64,000 nt of DNA from Xaviernesmea rhizosphaerae (GCF_001938945.1 NZ_MKIO01000019.1:1-64000), one strand, 5' to 3'; positions 38,785 through 49,121 are shown, counted from the first letter of the stretch. Translations and numbers: made by a program. The notes: generated from the sequence alone by a model not told the origin.

Positions 38785-38814
38785 ATTGTTTGCAGCGCAA
38801 AAAACGAGCATACC
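38785..38814 (+). promoter_or_regulatory. promoter of the first AbcR-type sRNA
   Basis: ATTGTT (38785-38790) and CATACC (38809-38814) are 18 bases apart. The distance from the -10 box to the conserved TCCCAG motif (37 bases) matches that of the second copy (36 bases), which supports both placements. Confidence 0.5.
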
Positions 38815-38820
38815 GCACTC

Positions 38821-38935
38821 AGTTGATGCACATGGCGGTCGTTTCTCCCAGTGCCGCCGCATCAGCTGTTCCCCTCTGGAGGTTTTAGACCTTCACACTT
38901 AAAGGCCCCAAGTTTACTTGTGGGCCTCTTTTTTT
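38821..38935 (+). ncRNA. abcR: AbcR-type trans-acting small RNA (alpha-r15 family), copy 1
   Basis: AbcR sRNAs bind Hfq and base-pair with ribosome-binding sites of ABC-transporter and other uptake mRNAs in rhizobia and Brucella. The predicted RNA is about 115 bases long. It has the unpaired anti-Shine-Dalgarno motif TCTCCCAGTGCC near 38845, the conserved CAGCTGTTCCCCTCTGGAGG stem-loop segment from 38864, CCTTCACAC, and an intrinsic terminator (AGGCCC at 38903-38908 with GGGCCT at 38922-38927, then a T run). The 5' end is inferred from the promoter. Which copy is AbcR1 and which AbcR2 cannot be decided here. Confidence 0.88.
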
Positions 38936-38976
38936 GCCGGTTCTTCAGCGTTCTGCCATTTTTTGAGCCGGCTCCC

Positions 38977-39006
38977 CTTGTTTTCCATTGGGCGTTGCAC
39001 CATATC
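38977..39006 (+). promoter_or_regulatory. promoter of the second AbcR-type sRNA
   Basis: CTTGTT (38977-38982) and CATATC (39001-39006) are separated by 18 bases, close to the alphaproteobacterial consensus, giving a start near 39013. Confidence 0.55.
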
Positions 39007-39012
39007 GAGTCA

Positions 39013-39127
39013 TAGCTGAGGCACTTGATGGCCACCTCCCAGTGCCATCGCTTCAGCTGTTCCCCTCTGGAGGTTTCAGAACCTTCACACCTACGAGGCC
39101 CCGGCGCATGCTGTGGGCCTTTTTTTT
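39013..39127 (+). ncRNA. abcR: AbcR-type trans-acting small RNA (alpha-r15 family), copy 2
   Basis: A tandem paralogue of the upstream sRNA, also about 115 bases. Shared parts are CTCCCAGTGCC (from 39036), CAGCTGTTCCCCTCTGGAGG (from 39054) and ACCTTCACACC. The terminator has the same stem (AGGCCC at 39096-39101 with GGGCCT at 39115-39120) but a different loop, followed by eight T. The 5' thirds of the two RNAs differ, as in the known rhizobial pairs, so each may have its own targets. It lies between the LysR and ArsR genes, the same place as in S. meliloti and A. tumefaciens. Confidence 0.9.
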
Positions 39128-39167
39128 GCGGCCGCCCTTTAAAACGTCTTCTTGCGATCTACATATC

Positions 39168-39193
39168 GCTATATCGAATTTTTTCGATATAGC
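39168..39193. promoter_or_regulatory. palindromic operator upstream of the ArsR gene
   Basis: GCTATATCGAA (39168-39178) and TTCGATATAGC (39183-39193) form a perfect palindrome with four T between. AT-rich ATATCG palindromes at this place are typical ArsR/SmtB-family operators, and CTATAT inside the left half could be the -10 box, so binding would block transcription. It ends 58 bases before the regulator's start codon. Confidence 0.7.
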
Positions 39194-39251
39194 AGGCGGG
39201 ATCCATCACCCTTGAAACGGTGAGATCCCCCCACCGCACAGGAGACCGATC

Positions 39252-39545
39252 GTGGACCGCGCCGAGATTCTCAAAGCCCTGTCGAACCCGGCCAGGCTGG
39301 ACATTCTCGCCTGGCTGAAGGAGCCGGAGGCGCATTTCTCCAGCCAGGAGCATCCGCTGTCCATGGGCGTCTGCGCCAGCCAGTTCGAGCGCTGCGGCCT
39401 GTCGCAATCCACCGTCTCCGCCCATCTGCAAGTGCTGCAACGCGCCGGCTTGGTCACCACGCGGCGCGTCGGCCAATGGATTTTCTACCGCCGCAATGAG
39501 GAAACGATTGCGGCCTTCCTGAAGGATCTCGGCGAAGCGCTGTGA
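39252..39545 (+). CDS. ArsR-family transcriptional repressor
   Basis: The 97-residue winged-helix protein has the ArsR fold: ILKALSNPARLDILAWLKEP at the start and the recognition helix QFERCGLSQSTVSAHLQVLQ. It has two cysteines (GVCASQFERCG) just before and in the helix-turn-helix; they could sense thiol-reactive compounds, which would suit the enzyme encoded next. The start is GTG at 39252 with AGGAGA upstream. It is probably co-transcribed with the old-yellow-enzyme gene and auto-regulated through the palindrome upstream. Confidence 0.9.
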   Translation: MDRAEILKALSNPARLDILAWLKEPEAHFSSQEHPLSMGVCASQFERCGLSQSTVSAHLQVLQRAGLVTTRRVGQWIFYRRNEETIAAFLKDLGEAL

Positions 39546-39610
39546 ACCGCGCTGCCCCTCCCCGCTGGCCTTCCCCGTCACCCTCCCCGTCCCAACGAAA
39601 GGACCTGTTC

Positions 39611-40726
39611 ATGCCCTCTCTCTTCGATCCGATCACGATCGGCGACATTACGCTCTCCAGCCGCGTCGTCATGGCGCCGCTGACGCGCAACCGCTCGCCC
39701 AAAGCCGTTCCGAACACGCTGAACGTCACCTATTACGAGCAGCGCGCCACCGCCGGCCTGATCATCACCGAGGCGACCGCCATCACCCATCAGGGCCAGG
39801 GCTATGCCGACGTTCCCGGCCTCTACACGCCGGAAGCGCTGGATGGCTGGCGCAAGGTGACCGAAGCCGTGCACAAGCAGGGCGGCAAGATCGTCGTGCA
39901 GATGTGGCATGTCGGCCGTATCTCGCACACAAGCCTGCAGCCCGATGGCGGCCAGCCGGTCGCCCCCTCGGCCATCGCCGCCAAGTCGAAGACCTATCTG
40001 ATCAATGAGGACGGCACCGGCACCTTCGCCGAAACCTCCGAGCCGCGTGCGCTTGAGGCCAGCGAGATACCCGGCATCGTCGAGGACTACCGCAAGGCCG
40101 CCCGCGCAGCGATCGATGCCGGTTTCGACGGCGTGGAAATCCATGCCGCCAATGGCTATCTGATCGACCAGTTCCTGCGCTCCAGCGCCAACAAGCGCGA
40201 GGACAATTATGGCGGCTCGGTGGAGAACCGCGCGCGCTTCCTGTTCGAGGTGGTCGATGCCATCACGCAGGAGATCGGTGCGGGTCGCACCGGCATCCGC
40301 ATCTCCCCCGTCACCCCGGCCAATGATGTCAGCGACGACGATCCGAAGCCGCTCTTCACCTATGTGGTCGAGGGCCTGGCCCGCTACGGCCTCTCCTATA
40401 TCCATGTGATCGAAGGGGCCACCGGCGGCGACCGCGCCTTTGCCGGCTTCGATTACGATGCCCTGCGCAAGGCCTATGAGGCTGCCGGCGGCAAGGCGGC
40501 CTGGATGGTCAATAACGGCTATGACCGCCAGATGGCGCTGGACGCGGTTGAAAGCGGCAAGGCCGATCTGGTCGCCTTCGGCAAGCCTTTCATAGCCAAT
40601 CCCGACCTGGTGCGCCGCCTCAAGGAGAACGCGCCGCTCAACGCGCTCGACCAGGAGAACATGTATGGCGGCGGCGCCAAAGGCTATACCGACTATCCCT
40701 CACTGACCCAGGAGGCCGCCGAATAA
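39611..40726 (+). CDS. alkene reductase of the old yellow enzyme family (NemA-like)
   Basis: The 371-residue FMN enzyme reduces activated C=C bonds (for example maleimides, enones) or nitro esters with NAD(P)H. It is a TIM barrel with SRVVMAPLTRNRSPKAVPNT at the start, VVQMWHVGRISHTSLQPDGG, the active-site segment HAANGYLIDQFLRSSANKRE, and GGSVENRARFLFEVVDAI. The length is typical of NemA/XenB. The ATG at 39611 with AAAGGA upstream is chosen; it lies 65 bases after the ArsR gene. A strong terminator ends the operon. Confidence 0.95.
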   Translation: MPSLFDPITIGDITLSSRVVMAPLTRNRSPKAVPNTLNVTYYEQRATAGLIITEATAITHQGQGYADVPGLYTPEALDGWRKVTEAVHKQGGKIVVQMWHVGRISHTSLQPDGGQPVAPSAIAAKSKTYLINEDGTGTFAETSEPRALEASEIPGIVEDYRKAARAAIDAGFDGVEIHAANGYLIDQFLRSSANKREDNYGGSVENRARFLFEVVDAITQEIGAGRTGIRISPVTPANDVSDDDPKPLFTYVVEGLARYGLSYIHVIEGATGGDRAFAGFDYDALRKAYEAAGGKAAWMVNNGYDRQMALDAVESGKADLVAFGKPFIANPDLVRRLKENAPLNALDQENMYGGGAKGYTDYPSLTQEAAE

Positions 40727-40754
40727 GGCGCATTCCGCTCTGCAAGTGAGACCG

Positions 40755-40781
40755 AAGGCCCGCCCCCGTTGGCGGGCCTTT
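40755..40781. terminator. terminator between alkene reductase and SDR genes
   Basis: AAGGCCCGCC (40755-40764) pairs with GGCGGGCCTT (40771-40780), followed by T. It serves the plus-strand operon; the T-tract is short. Confidence 0.7.
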
Positions 40782-40851
40782 GCCTTCTCGTGCCGCTCGC
40801 CTCACCGTTTCGGACCGCACGCCTGCCGCCAGGCGGAGCGCGCTATCCGCA

Positions 40852-41865
40852 TCACTGCGCCGCGATCTGCCGCCCCACCGGCACGACGGCAGCGGGCTCT
40901 TTCAGGCAGTCCAGCGAGGCCAGGCTTGCGCGCACGGCCGCGTCCAGCGGCGTGTGCGGCTCGGTGCCGATCAGCGAGACCAGCCGCGCATTGTCCATCC
41001 GGATCGTCTGTCGCCAGAGATAGCGCATCTCCCAGAGCTCCCGCATCGTCTGCGAAAAGGGCGCTGCCAGCGGCAGCAGCCACCAGGGAAAGCGGCGAAC
41101 CGGCAGGTCTGGGTGGCCGACCACCCGACGGATCGCTTGCACGATCGCCGTCCCGTCCTCATCCCAATGTCCGCCGAACTGAGCGGCCTCGAAGCCGGCC
41201 AATTCGTCGCGCCGATCGAGCAGAGCCAGCATGGCGGCTGCGACATCGGGCAGATAGGCCCATTGATGGCCCACGCCGTCCCGGCCCGGCTGGGTGATTG
41301 CCCGCACCGGCTGGCCGGCCTTGACGACGGCCTGGCCGAACCAGCTGTTCCCGGCGCCCGGCCCGAAGAAATCGCCCGCGCGCAGGACGATGCTGCGCAG
41401 GCCGGTCTCCGCCGCCTGTTTCAGCCGCTCTTCCATCTCGCCGCGAATCCGCCCCTTTGCCGTCTGCGGGTTCTGCGCCGCACCGTCGCGGATCAGCGGA
41501 AAGACATCTGGTCCGAAATTGTAGATATTGCCGGGAAGCAGCACCGTTGCGTCCGTTGCCCGGGCTGCGGCGATGGTGTTGTCGAGCATGGGCAGCACCA
41601 GCCTGTTCCAATCGCGGTAGCCCGGGGGGTTGACCGCATGAATGATCACCTGGACACCTTCGGCGGCGCTGAGAACGTCGCCTTCCACCATGGCATCGCC
41701 CTGTCGCCAGTCGATCCGCGCATCCCGCTGCGCCTGCCGGGCGGCCTGGCGATGCAGCGCGCGCAGCGAAACGCCGCGCGCCAGCAGCGCCTCAACCATT
41801 GCCCCGCCGATCCCGCCGGTGGCTCCCAGCACCAGAACCGTGTCGCCCTGTCCCATCTTTTGCAT
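40852..41865 (-). CDS. extended SDR family NAD(P)-dependent epimerase/dehydratase-like protein
   Basis: The 337-residue protein has an N-terminal Rossmann fold with VLVLGATGGIGGAMVEALLA, and IIHAVNPPGYRDWNRLVLPM, LLPGNIYNFGPDVFPLIRDG and a YxxxK-less later part (GRIRGEMEERLKQ). The usual catalytic Tyr-x-x-x-Lys is not evident, so it may be an atypical, NmrA-like or binding-only member. The ATG at 41865 is chosen because CAGGAG precedes it. It is divergent from a LysR gene that probably controls it. Confidence 0.85.
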   Translation of the reverse strand: MQKMGQGDTVLVLGATGGIGGAMVEALLARGVSLRALHRQAARQAQRDARIDWRQGDAMVEGDVLSAAEGVQVIIHAVNPPGYRDWNRLVLPMLDNTIAAARATDATVLLPGNIYNFGPDVFPLIRDGAAQNPQTAKGRIRGEMEERLKQAAETGLRSIVLRAGDFFGPGAGNSWFGQAVVKAGQPVRAITQPGRDGVGHQWAYLPDVAAAMLALLDRRDELAGFEAAQFGGHWDEDGTAIVQAIRRVVGHPDLPVRRFPWWLLPLAAPFSQTMRELWEMRYLWRQTIRMDNARLVSLIGTEPHTPLDAAVRASLASLDCLKEPAAVVPVGRQIAAQ

Positions 41866-41958
41866 GACTGTCTCCTGACCGTTTCGATGTCTGGAGAATG
41901 GCGCCGGCACAGCCGAAAGGAAATTGCATGAATTTCTGGCGCTGCTATACAAAAATCC

Positions 41959-42891
41959 ATGAACCCGATGGAGCCGAGCTGGGACCACTACCGCACCTTC
42001 CTGCATGTGCTGCGCGAAGGCTCGCTCTCGGCTGCCGCTCGGACGCTTGGCCTGACGCAGCCGACGGTCGGACGGCATATCGATGCGCTGGAGGCGGCCG
42101 CCGGCGCGCCGCTGTTTCTGCGCTCCGCCACGGGACTGACGCCGACCGATGCGGCGCTGACGCTCGCACCGTTCGCCGAGGAGATCGCCGCGAGCGCCGC
42201 CGCATTCCTGCGCACGGCGGCCAGCGCCCGGGGGCCGATGGCCGGGCGCGTGCGCATCAGCGCCAGCGAGGTGATGGCGATCGAGGTGATTCCGGCCATT
42301 CTGGCGCAGCTTGCCGAGCAGCATCCGCAGCTGGTGCTCGAGCTGTCCGTGTCGGACATGGTCGAAGATCTGCTGCGCCATGAGGCGGATGTGGCCGTTC
42401 GGATGGTGGCGCCCCAGCAGGAGGCGCTGGTCTCGCGCGCGCTCGGCACGCTGGAAGTCGGCCTCTTCGCCCATCATCGCTATATCGCGCGCCATGGCCT
42501 GCCGCAGACGGAGGCGGATCTGGCCGATCACAGGGTGATCGGCTTCGACCGCAACAGCGCCTTCCTGCAGGCGGTGCGCCGCCGGGTGCCGATCCTGGAC
42601 CAGCTTTCCTTCGCCCTGCGGACCGACAGCAATCTGGCGCAGCTTTCGGCTGTGCGGGCCGGCTTCGGCATCGGCGCCTGCCAGGTGCGGCTGGCCGAAC
42701 GCGACCCGGACCTGAGGCGTGTTCTCGGCGAACACTTTTCCTTTCCGCTGCCCACCTACCTCGTCATGCACGAAAACCTGCGCACCGTCCCGCGCTGCCG
42801 GGCCGTGTTCGATGCGCTCGCCGAGGGGCTGTCCGTCTATATCGCCGGCAGGACGGCCGGCGCGCGGGAAGGCCTGGAAGCCGGCCGCTGA
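41959..42891 (+). CDS. LysR-type transcriptional regulator
   Basis: The 310-residue protein has the LysR helix-turn-helix (FLHVLREGSLSAAARTLGLT, QPTVGRHIDALEAAAGAPLF) and a LysR substrate-binding domain. LysR regulators usually control the divergent neighbour, here the SDR gene 93 bases away. The inducer is unknown. Confidence 0.92.
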   Translation: MNPMEPSWDHYRTFLHVLREGSLSAAARTLGLTQPTVGRHIDALEAAAGAPLFLRSATGLTPTDAALTLAPFAEEIAASAAAFLRTAASARGPMAGRVRISASEVMAIEVIPAILAQLAEQHPQLVLELSVSDMVEDLLRHEADVAVRMVAPQQEALVSRALGTLEVGLFAHHRYIARHGLPQTEADLADHRVIGFDRNSAFLQAVRRRVPILDQLSFALRTDSNLAQLSAVRAGFGIGACQVRLAERDPDLRRVLGEHFSFPLPTYLVMHENLRTVPRCRAVFDALAEGLSVYIAGRTAGAREGLEAGR

Positions 42892-42915
42892 CACCGCCTG
42901 CCGCTGACGGGGAAA

Positions 42916-44088
42916 TTACGCCGTCCGCGCCTCGAGCGCGCGCCCTTTCAAAGCGGGCACGCAGGCAAGCGCCACGAAGACCAGCGGCAGGCAGACGAGA
43001 TAGGAGGCGCGGATGCCCGCCTGCTCGGCGACGAAACCGAGCAGCGGCGGCGCGAGAAAGAAGATGACGAAGGTCACCTGGCCGATGGCCGCGACATTGA
43101 CATGGGCGGGCCGATCCGTCCTCTGCGCGGCGGCCGAAACCGCCAGCGGGTAGACCGCGCTGCAGCCGGCGCCGAGCATGGCGAAGCCGACGAGCGCCAT
43201 GGCCGGATGCAGCGAGAAGGCAACCGCGCCGAGCCCGGCAGCCGAGAGGCAGAGAAGAGCCGTGGCCACCGCGCGTGGCCCGAAACGCTCCACCACCCCA
43301 TCCGCCGTGAGCCGCGCCAGCGCCATGAAGAAGGTGAAGAGCGTCAGCCCCAGGCCACCGATGACGGGCTCCACGGCATAGATGTCGCGCATATAGATCG
43401 CCGACCAGTCGACCCCCGCCCCCTCCACCAGGAAAGCGGCGATGCCGATCAGGCAGAGCGGCAGCAGCCCGAGCGTGGGAAAGGCAAAGCGCGGCGCAGC
43501 CTCGGCCGCCTGTTCTGTCGCCGGCGCCGAATCGATGAGCCCACGCATGACGGGCACGCCGAAGACGGCGACCACGACAAGAGCGGTCGTCAGATGCAGC
43601 GCCATGGAGATCTCCGCCTGGCGGATGAAGGAGGCGAGCAGCGCGGTGACGAAGAAGCCGGCGCTCCAGAAGCCATGGGCGCGGCTCATGATCGACCGGC
43701 CAGTGGCCGCCTCGACCCGGCCGAGCTCGACATTGAGATTGATCTCCAGCGCCCCGGCCATGAGCCCGGCGCAGAAGAGCACGGCGAACACCGTCGGCGC
43801 ATTTGGCATCACGGGCACCAGCGCATAGCACAGGGCCGTTCCGACAACGGTGACGAGCGCGGTCTTGCGGGCGCCGGCGCGTGCGATCAGCGGCGAGGAG
43901 ACGGTCAGCGAAATCAGCGCGCCGATCGACATGCCGATCAGCGTCAGCCCCAGCTCGGCCTTGTCGATGCCGAGCCCCTCCTGCAGATCCGGCATGCGCG
44001 CAAGGAGCGCGCCGAGGCTCAGGGCAAACAGGAAGAAGCAGAGATAAAGACGGTGATGCTGCGCCAACTGCATGAAATGCCTTGTCAT
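42916..44088 (-). CDS. MFS transporter
   Basis: The 390-residue, 12-helix protein is a major facilitator (YLCFFLFALSLGALLARMPD in helix 1, GLGIDKAELGLTLIGMSIGA, PLIARAGARKTALVTVVGTA). The pattern resembles the fucose-permease-like or YbjJ-type branch without clear substrate signature. It ends 25 bases from the convergent LysR gene. The ATG at 44088 is taken as start. Confidence 0.88.
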   Translation of the reverse strand: MTRHFMQLAQHHRLYLCFFLFALSLGALLARMPDLQEGLGIDKAELGLTLIGMSIGALISLTVSSPLIARAGARKTALVTVVGTALCYALVPVMPNAPTVFAVLFCAGLMAGALEINLNVELGRVEAATGRSIMSRAHGFWSAGFFVTALLASFIRQAEISMALHLTTALVVVAVFGVPVMRGLIDSAPATEQAAEAAPRFAFPTLGLLPLCLIGIAAFLVEGAGVDWSAIYMRDIYAVEPVIGGLGLTLFTFFMALARLTADGVVERFGPRAVATALLCLSAAGLGAVAFSLHPAMALVGFAMLGAGCSAVYPLAVSAAAQRTDRPAHVNVAAIGQVTFVIFFLAPPLLGFVAEQAGIRASYLVCLPLVFVALACVPALKGRALEARTA

Positions 44089-44222
44089 AAATGCCCGGAG
44101 GAAATGTCTGCCGACAGTGTGCGCAACGATGCCATTTCACAAGAGCGCAGGGCAAGATCAAGCAGGTCTGCGGCAAGAGCGAAGACCTTGCCGCAGAGCA
44201 ATCATGACCAGATCAGACGGTC

Positions 44223-44259
44223 AGAAAAATGCCCACCGCGACAAGTCCCCGGTGGGCAT
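44223..44259 (-). terminator. terminator of the aminotransferase gene
   Basis: On the minus strand ATGCCCACCG (44259-44250) pairs with CGGTGGGCAT (44238-44229) and is followed by a run of T (44229-44225). Confidence 0.8.
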
Positions 44260-44288
44260 CGATCTGTCAGGAATGGTTCCGCGAAGCC

Positions 44289-45982
<1,694 letters not shown>

Positions 45983-46408
45983 ATGCCGCCCTTCCGTCCA
46001 GCCGCACGCGCGTCCTGGCGCGCTCGCGCCATTTGCGCCGCCGTTTTTTTCTCCGCCCTCGCGCCGCTGTCCGCCGCGGCAGCGCAGACCGAGCCGACAG
46101 CGCCCGTCACCGTCGAGCAGCGGCTTTTTCCGCTCGGCACGCCAAAAGCCATGACGGAAGCCTTGGCCGATGACGGCCAGTCGGCCGCCGCCGCCCTTGT
46201 CGGCGTGGTGAGCGCCGCCGATCGTTTTGCCGTGGATCGCACGATCACGGGCTCCATCGCCCCATCGCGCGCCCTCTGGCAAGAGCGTCACGTGCCGGCC
46301 GACCGCCATATCCTCTTCGGCGCCATGCTTCTAGCCGTCTCCATGATGGCCTCGACCGCCTTCGGCCTGTGGCGCTGGCAGCTGCGCGGCTGGACGGCGG
46401 AGGCATGA
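45983..46408 (+). CDS. small exported membrane-anchored protein of unknown function
   Basis: The 141-residue product has a signal peptide (RAICAAVFFSALAPLSAAAA, cleavage after AAA-QTE likely) and one C-terminal membrane helix (ILFGAMLLAVSMMASTAFGL). The middle part (VEQRLFPLGTPKAMTEALAD) is soluble and would lie in the periplasm. No family is recognised. The ATG at 45983 follows GGAG. It overlaps the next gene by four bases (ATGA). Confidence 0.7.
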   Translation: MPPFRPAARASWRARAICAAVFFSALAPLSAAAAQTEPTAPVTVEQRLFPLGTPKAMTEALADDGQSAAAALVGVVSAADRFAVDRTITGSIAPSRALWQERHVPADRHILFGAMLLAVSMMASTAFGLWRWQLRGWTAEA

Positions 46409-46635
46409 GCATGGCCGAGAATGACGCCCGCACCCTTCCCCCTGCCAAGCAAGCGGCCGCGCGCCCCAGCTTTCTGGCCGGGCTGAACGCGCTGGAAACC
46501 ATCATCGTCGCCGTCATCGCACTCGTGGCGCTGGCCGGCCTGCTGATGATCGCGAAGGGACTGATCCTGAAAAGCGACGGCGCCTTCTTCAGCGCAGGTC
46601 GTCCGGTCTGGGAGCAGAGCGGCACGACGGCCTGA
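46405..46635 (+). CDS. small single-helix membrane protein
   Basis: The 76-residue protein has one membrane helix (TIIVAVIALVALAGLLMIAK) with a soluble start and a short tail. It begins inside the stop codon region of the preceding gene (ATGA overlap), so it is translationally coupled to it, and the two probably form a membrane pair. No family recognised. Confidence 0.7.
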   Translation: MSMAENDARTLPPAKQAAARPSFLAGLNALETIIVAVIALVALAGLLMIAKGLILKSDGAFFSAGRPVWEQSGTTA

Positions 46636-46995
46636 CGGAGCTTTGGCCGTTTCCAGTGCAAGCGGCTTTTCCCTTCCGGGTGCGCGGGGAGAGCGGCCCT
46701 GATCTCACGGAAATCGGAATCGTGCGGAGGATGCGGCGGGGGCCGGCATCGGCTCAGAATTTCGCGCTTCCATCGCCGATGCCTGATCAAGGGGCCTGAT
46801 CCAGGCGAGGCTGTTCTCCTGCCGTCACGCGAGAACAACGAAGAGGCCGGCTCGACCTCTGCTTGAAGCGCAGCGTTTCACCTGATAGTCGGACAGGCCT
46901 CACGGCCGGCGGCGCCAGGGGCGGTCGGACGCATGCAGCGCACCGGGCGCGTGGGTCGCGCGGCCGGCATGCCGATCGCTGCGAGAACTGCTGCC
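46636..46995. other. intergenic region before the EamA transporter gene
   Basis: The 360-bp stretch has no supported gene and no clear promoter. The transporter start could lie upstream at 46933, which would shorten the gap. Confidence 0.35.
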
Positions 46996-47883
46996 ATGAC
47001 CCGTTTGAACGCCAATCTCTGCCTGCTGCTTGCCGGCGCCATCTGGGGCGCGGGTTTCGTCGCGCAATCCACCGCCATGGCCGCGATCGGCCCGCTCTGG
47101 TTCATCGGCCTGCGCTTCGTTCTGGCCAGCCTGGTCGCCGCGCCGCTCGCCTGGCGGGAAGCGCGGCAGGCGGCCGCGCCGGTATCGCGCCGGGACTGGC
47201 TGGGTTTTCTCGCCACGGGGCTGGCTCTGTTCACCGCCGCCGTCACCCAGCAGATCGGCCTGCTGACGACCACCGTGACCAATTCCGGCTTTCTCACCAG
47301 CCTTTATGTGGTCTTCACCCCGCTCCTGTCGCTGCTAGTTCTGCGCCGCGCGCCGCATCGGCTGATCTGGCCGGCGGCGGCTCTCGCCTTTGTCGGCATC
47401 TTCCTTCTGAGCGGCGGCTCGCTGACCGCCTTCAGACCCGGCGACGCCTGGACGCTGCTCTGCGCGCTGTTCTGGGCCATGCAGGTTCTCCTGGTCGGAG
47501 CCTTCGCCGCGCGCAGCGGCAGGCCGATGGCCCTGTCGCTGGCGCAGTTCCTCGTCTGCGCGGTCGCCAGCCTGATCGCCGCCGCGGCATTCGAGCCGAT
47601 CAGCATGGCGGCGATCACCGGCGCAGGCATGGAAATCCTCTATGCCGGCATCTTCTCCAGCGGCATCGCCTTCATTCTTCAGGTGGTCGGCCAGCGTTTT
47701 ACTACGGCGCCGCAGGCCGCGATCTTCCTGTCGAGCGAGGCGCTGTTCGCCGCCCTCTTCGGGGCCCTTCTCCTCGGCGAGAGCATCCCCGCCGCCGGCT
47801 ATCTCGGCTGCGCCGCGATTTTCGCCGGTATTCTCCTGGCCGAACTTGGTCCTTATTGGGGCAGGCGCAAGCTCACAAGCTAG
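46996..47883 (+). CDS. DMT-family EamA transporter
   Basis: The 295-residue protein has two EamA repeats, about ten helices in all. The first begins NANLCLLLAGAIWGAGFVAQ and the second RPGDAWTLLCALFWAMQVLL. These proteins export metabolites such as amino acids or drugs. The ATG at 46996 fits the family N-terminus; 46933 and 46969 are alternative starts. No partner gene is evident. Confidence 0.88.
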   Translation: MTRLNANLCLLLAGAIWGAGFVAQSTAMAAIGPLWFIGLRFVLASLVAAPLAWREARQAAAPVSRRDWLGFLATGLALFTAAVTQQIGLLTTTVTNSGFLTSLYVVFTPLLSLLVLRRAPHRLIWPAAALAFVGIFLLSGGSLTAFRPGDAWTLLCALFWAMQVLLVGAFAARSGRPMALSLAQFLVCAVASLIAAAAFEPISMAAITGAGMEILYAGIFSSGIAFILQVVGQRFTTAPQAAIFLSSEALFAALFGALLLGESIPAAGYLGCAAIFAGILLAELGPYWGRRKLTS

Positions 47884-48270
47884 GCAGCCATGCGGAATAT
47901 GAGGAAAATCTAATTGAATTCATTTGTTTTTCAAAGGCTTGTGCTTTCCTAGCAAAACCGCCGATATGCTGCGCTTTTAGGCGTCTTGTGGATGAAATAA
48001 CGTCGTATTACCGTCAGAAAACTTTTGCTTGCTTATTGGCACTAAACACAGCAAGCTAATGATGTTCGGGCAAGCTGCGAACACGGGAAGACCAATAATG
48101 ATGCGCGCCGGAAGCGCAAAAAAACCTTCCGGGTAGGCATGAGAAACGCCCGCGTTTCCCCTGTCTGCAAGAACAGGATCCTTTCCTCACAGTCGAGACC
48201 TGCCTGCCGCACGCTTAACATTCGAATGCTGCCCGCAAGGACACCGGGCAGAGGAAAAAGGACCTGACGC
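47884..48270. promoter_or_regulatory. AT-rich promoter and structured leader region of the cold-shock gene
   Basis: The first part (47890-48060) is AT-rich. Downstream two stable hairpins are visible: CCGGAAG (48107-48113) with CTTCCGG (48125-48131), and CTGCCCG (48229-48235) with CGGGCAG (48245-48251). The latter lies just before the ribosome-binding GAGGAAAAAGG. A long structured 5' leader is usual for cold-shock genes, whose translation responds to temperature through RNA structure. Confidence 0.5.
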
Positions 48271-48486
48271 ATGGCCGAAACTGGCATCGTAAAATTCTTC
48301 AACACTGACAAGGGCTTCGGCTTCATCAAGCCTGACAATGGCGGCGCCGATATCTTCGTGCATATTTCGGCTGTACAGGCATCGGGACTGAACGGCCTGT
48401 CTGAAAACCAGAAGGTCAGCTTCGACACCGAGCCGGATCGTCGCGGCAAGGGCCCCAAGGCCGTCAATCTCCAGATTGCCGGCTGA
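48271..48486 (+). CDS. cold-shock protein (CspA family)
   Basis: The 71-residue single-stranded nucleic-acid-binding protein has the two cold-shock RNA-binding motifs, KGFGFI (in [12 protein letters not shown]) and DIFVHIS. It acts as an RNA chaperone and antiterminator. The ATG at 48271 follows AGGAAAAAGGACC. Its length and sequence are typical. A weak GC-rich hairpin with one mismatch (48531-48555) follows the stop codon without a T-tract. Confidence 0.96.
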   Translation: MAETGIVKFFNTDKGFGFIKPDNGGADIFVHISAVQASGLNGLSENQKVSFDTEPDRRGKGPKAVNLQIAG

Positions 48487-49121
48487 CGCGGTAGCCGCAT
48501 TTCAAGCCCGCAAATTTGCTGCAAGACGGCGGGCGGCCTTTTCAAGAGGCCTCCCGTATAAGCATTTGGATCTGGAATTTTTATCACTTTATATCCGGCG
48601 TTTTGCCGGTTGCGGGAGTAAGTTCGTCGCGAAAAGGCGGCAGGTTCCCGAACAAACATTCCCGCCTGCTACGCCTGCGCGCCATCGTCACAACTGATCC
48701 GTTCCGCTGTCCCGCAGGGCTCCTTGTCCAGAGTTCTCGGGACGTGACATTCCGTCTGCCGTCTCGCTCTGGTCCCGCCGGAGCCTGTCGCGCAAAACGG
48801 GTCACCGAGTTTTCAATCGCGCGATGCGACAAACAAGGTCGCAAGGCGGGCGAGGCGGAATTGAAACATGGCAGATGACGCAGAGGCTTTATCGCTCCGC
48901 CCTGCCCAAGGTGATCTTTGTCCAGCGATCTTTGTCGGGTGACGTTTGTCTGGCGCAGGCGCATGCCTTGCCGCCGCCACAAGCGGCTCCTAGATCCTCA
49001 ATAAGCGGAAGGGATCGCACCTTGCGGTGCGCCATTTTCGTTCAGGCCCGGTTCAGCCAGACTGATGTAAGGTCCTGTCATCATCCGCCGGAATCGTCCG
49101 GCACCCGCAAGGATCGAGACC
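48487..49121. other. intergenic region between csp and the BA14K gene
   Basis: The 635-bp region has no supported gene. Apart from the imperfect hairpin at 48531-48555 nothing is recognised. It presumably holds the BA14K promoter. Confidence 0.4.
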
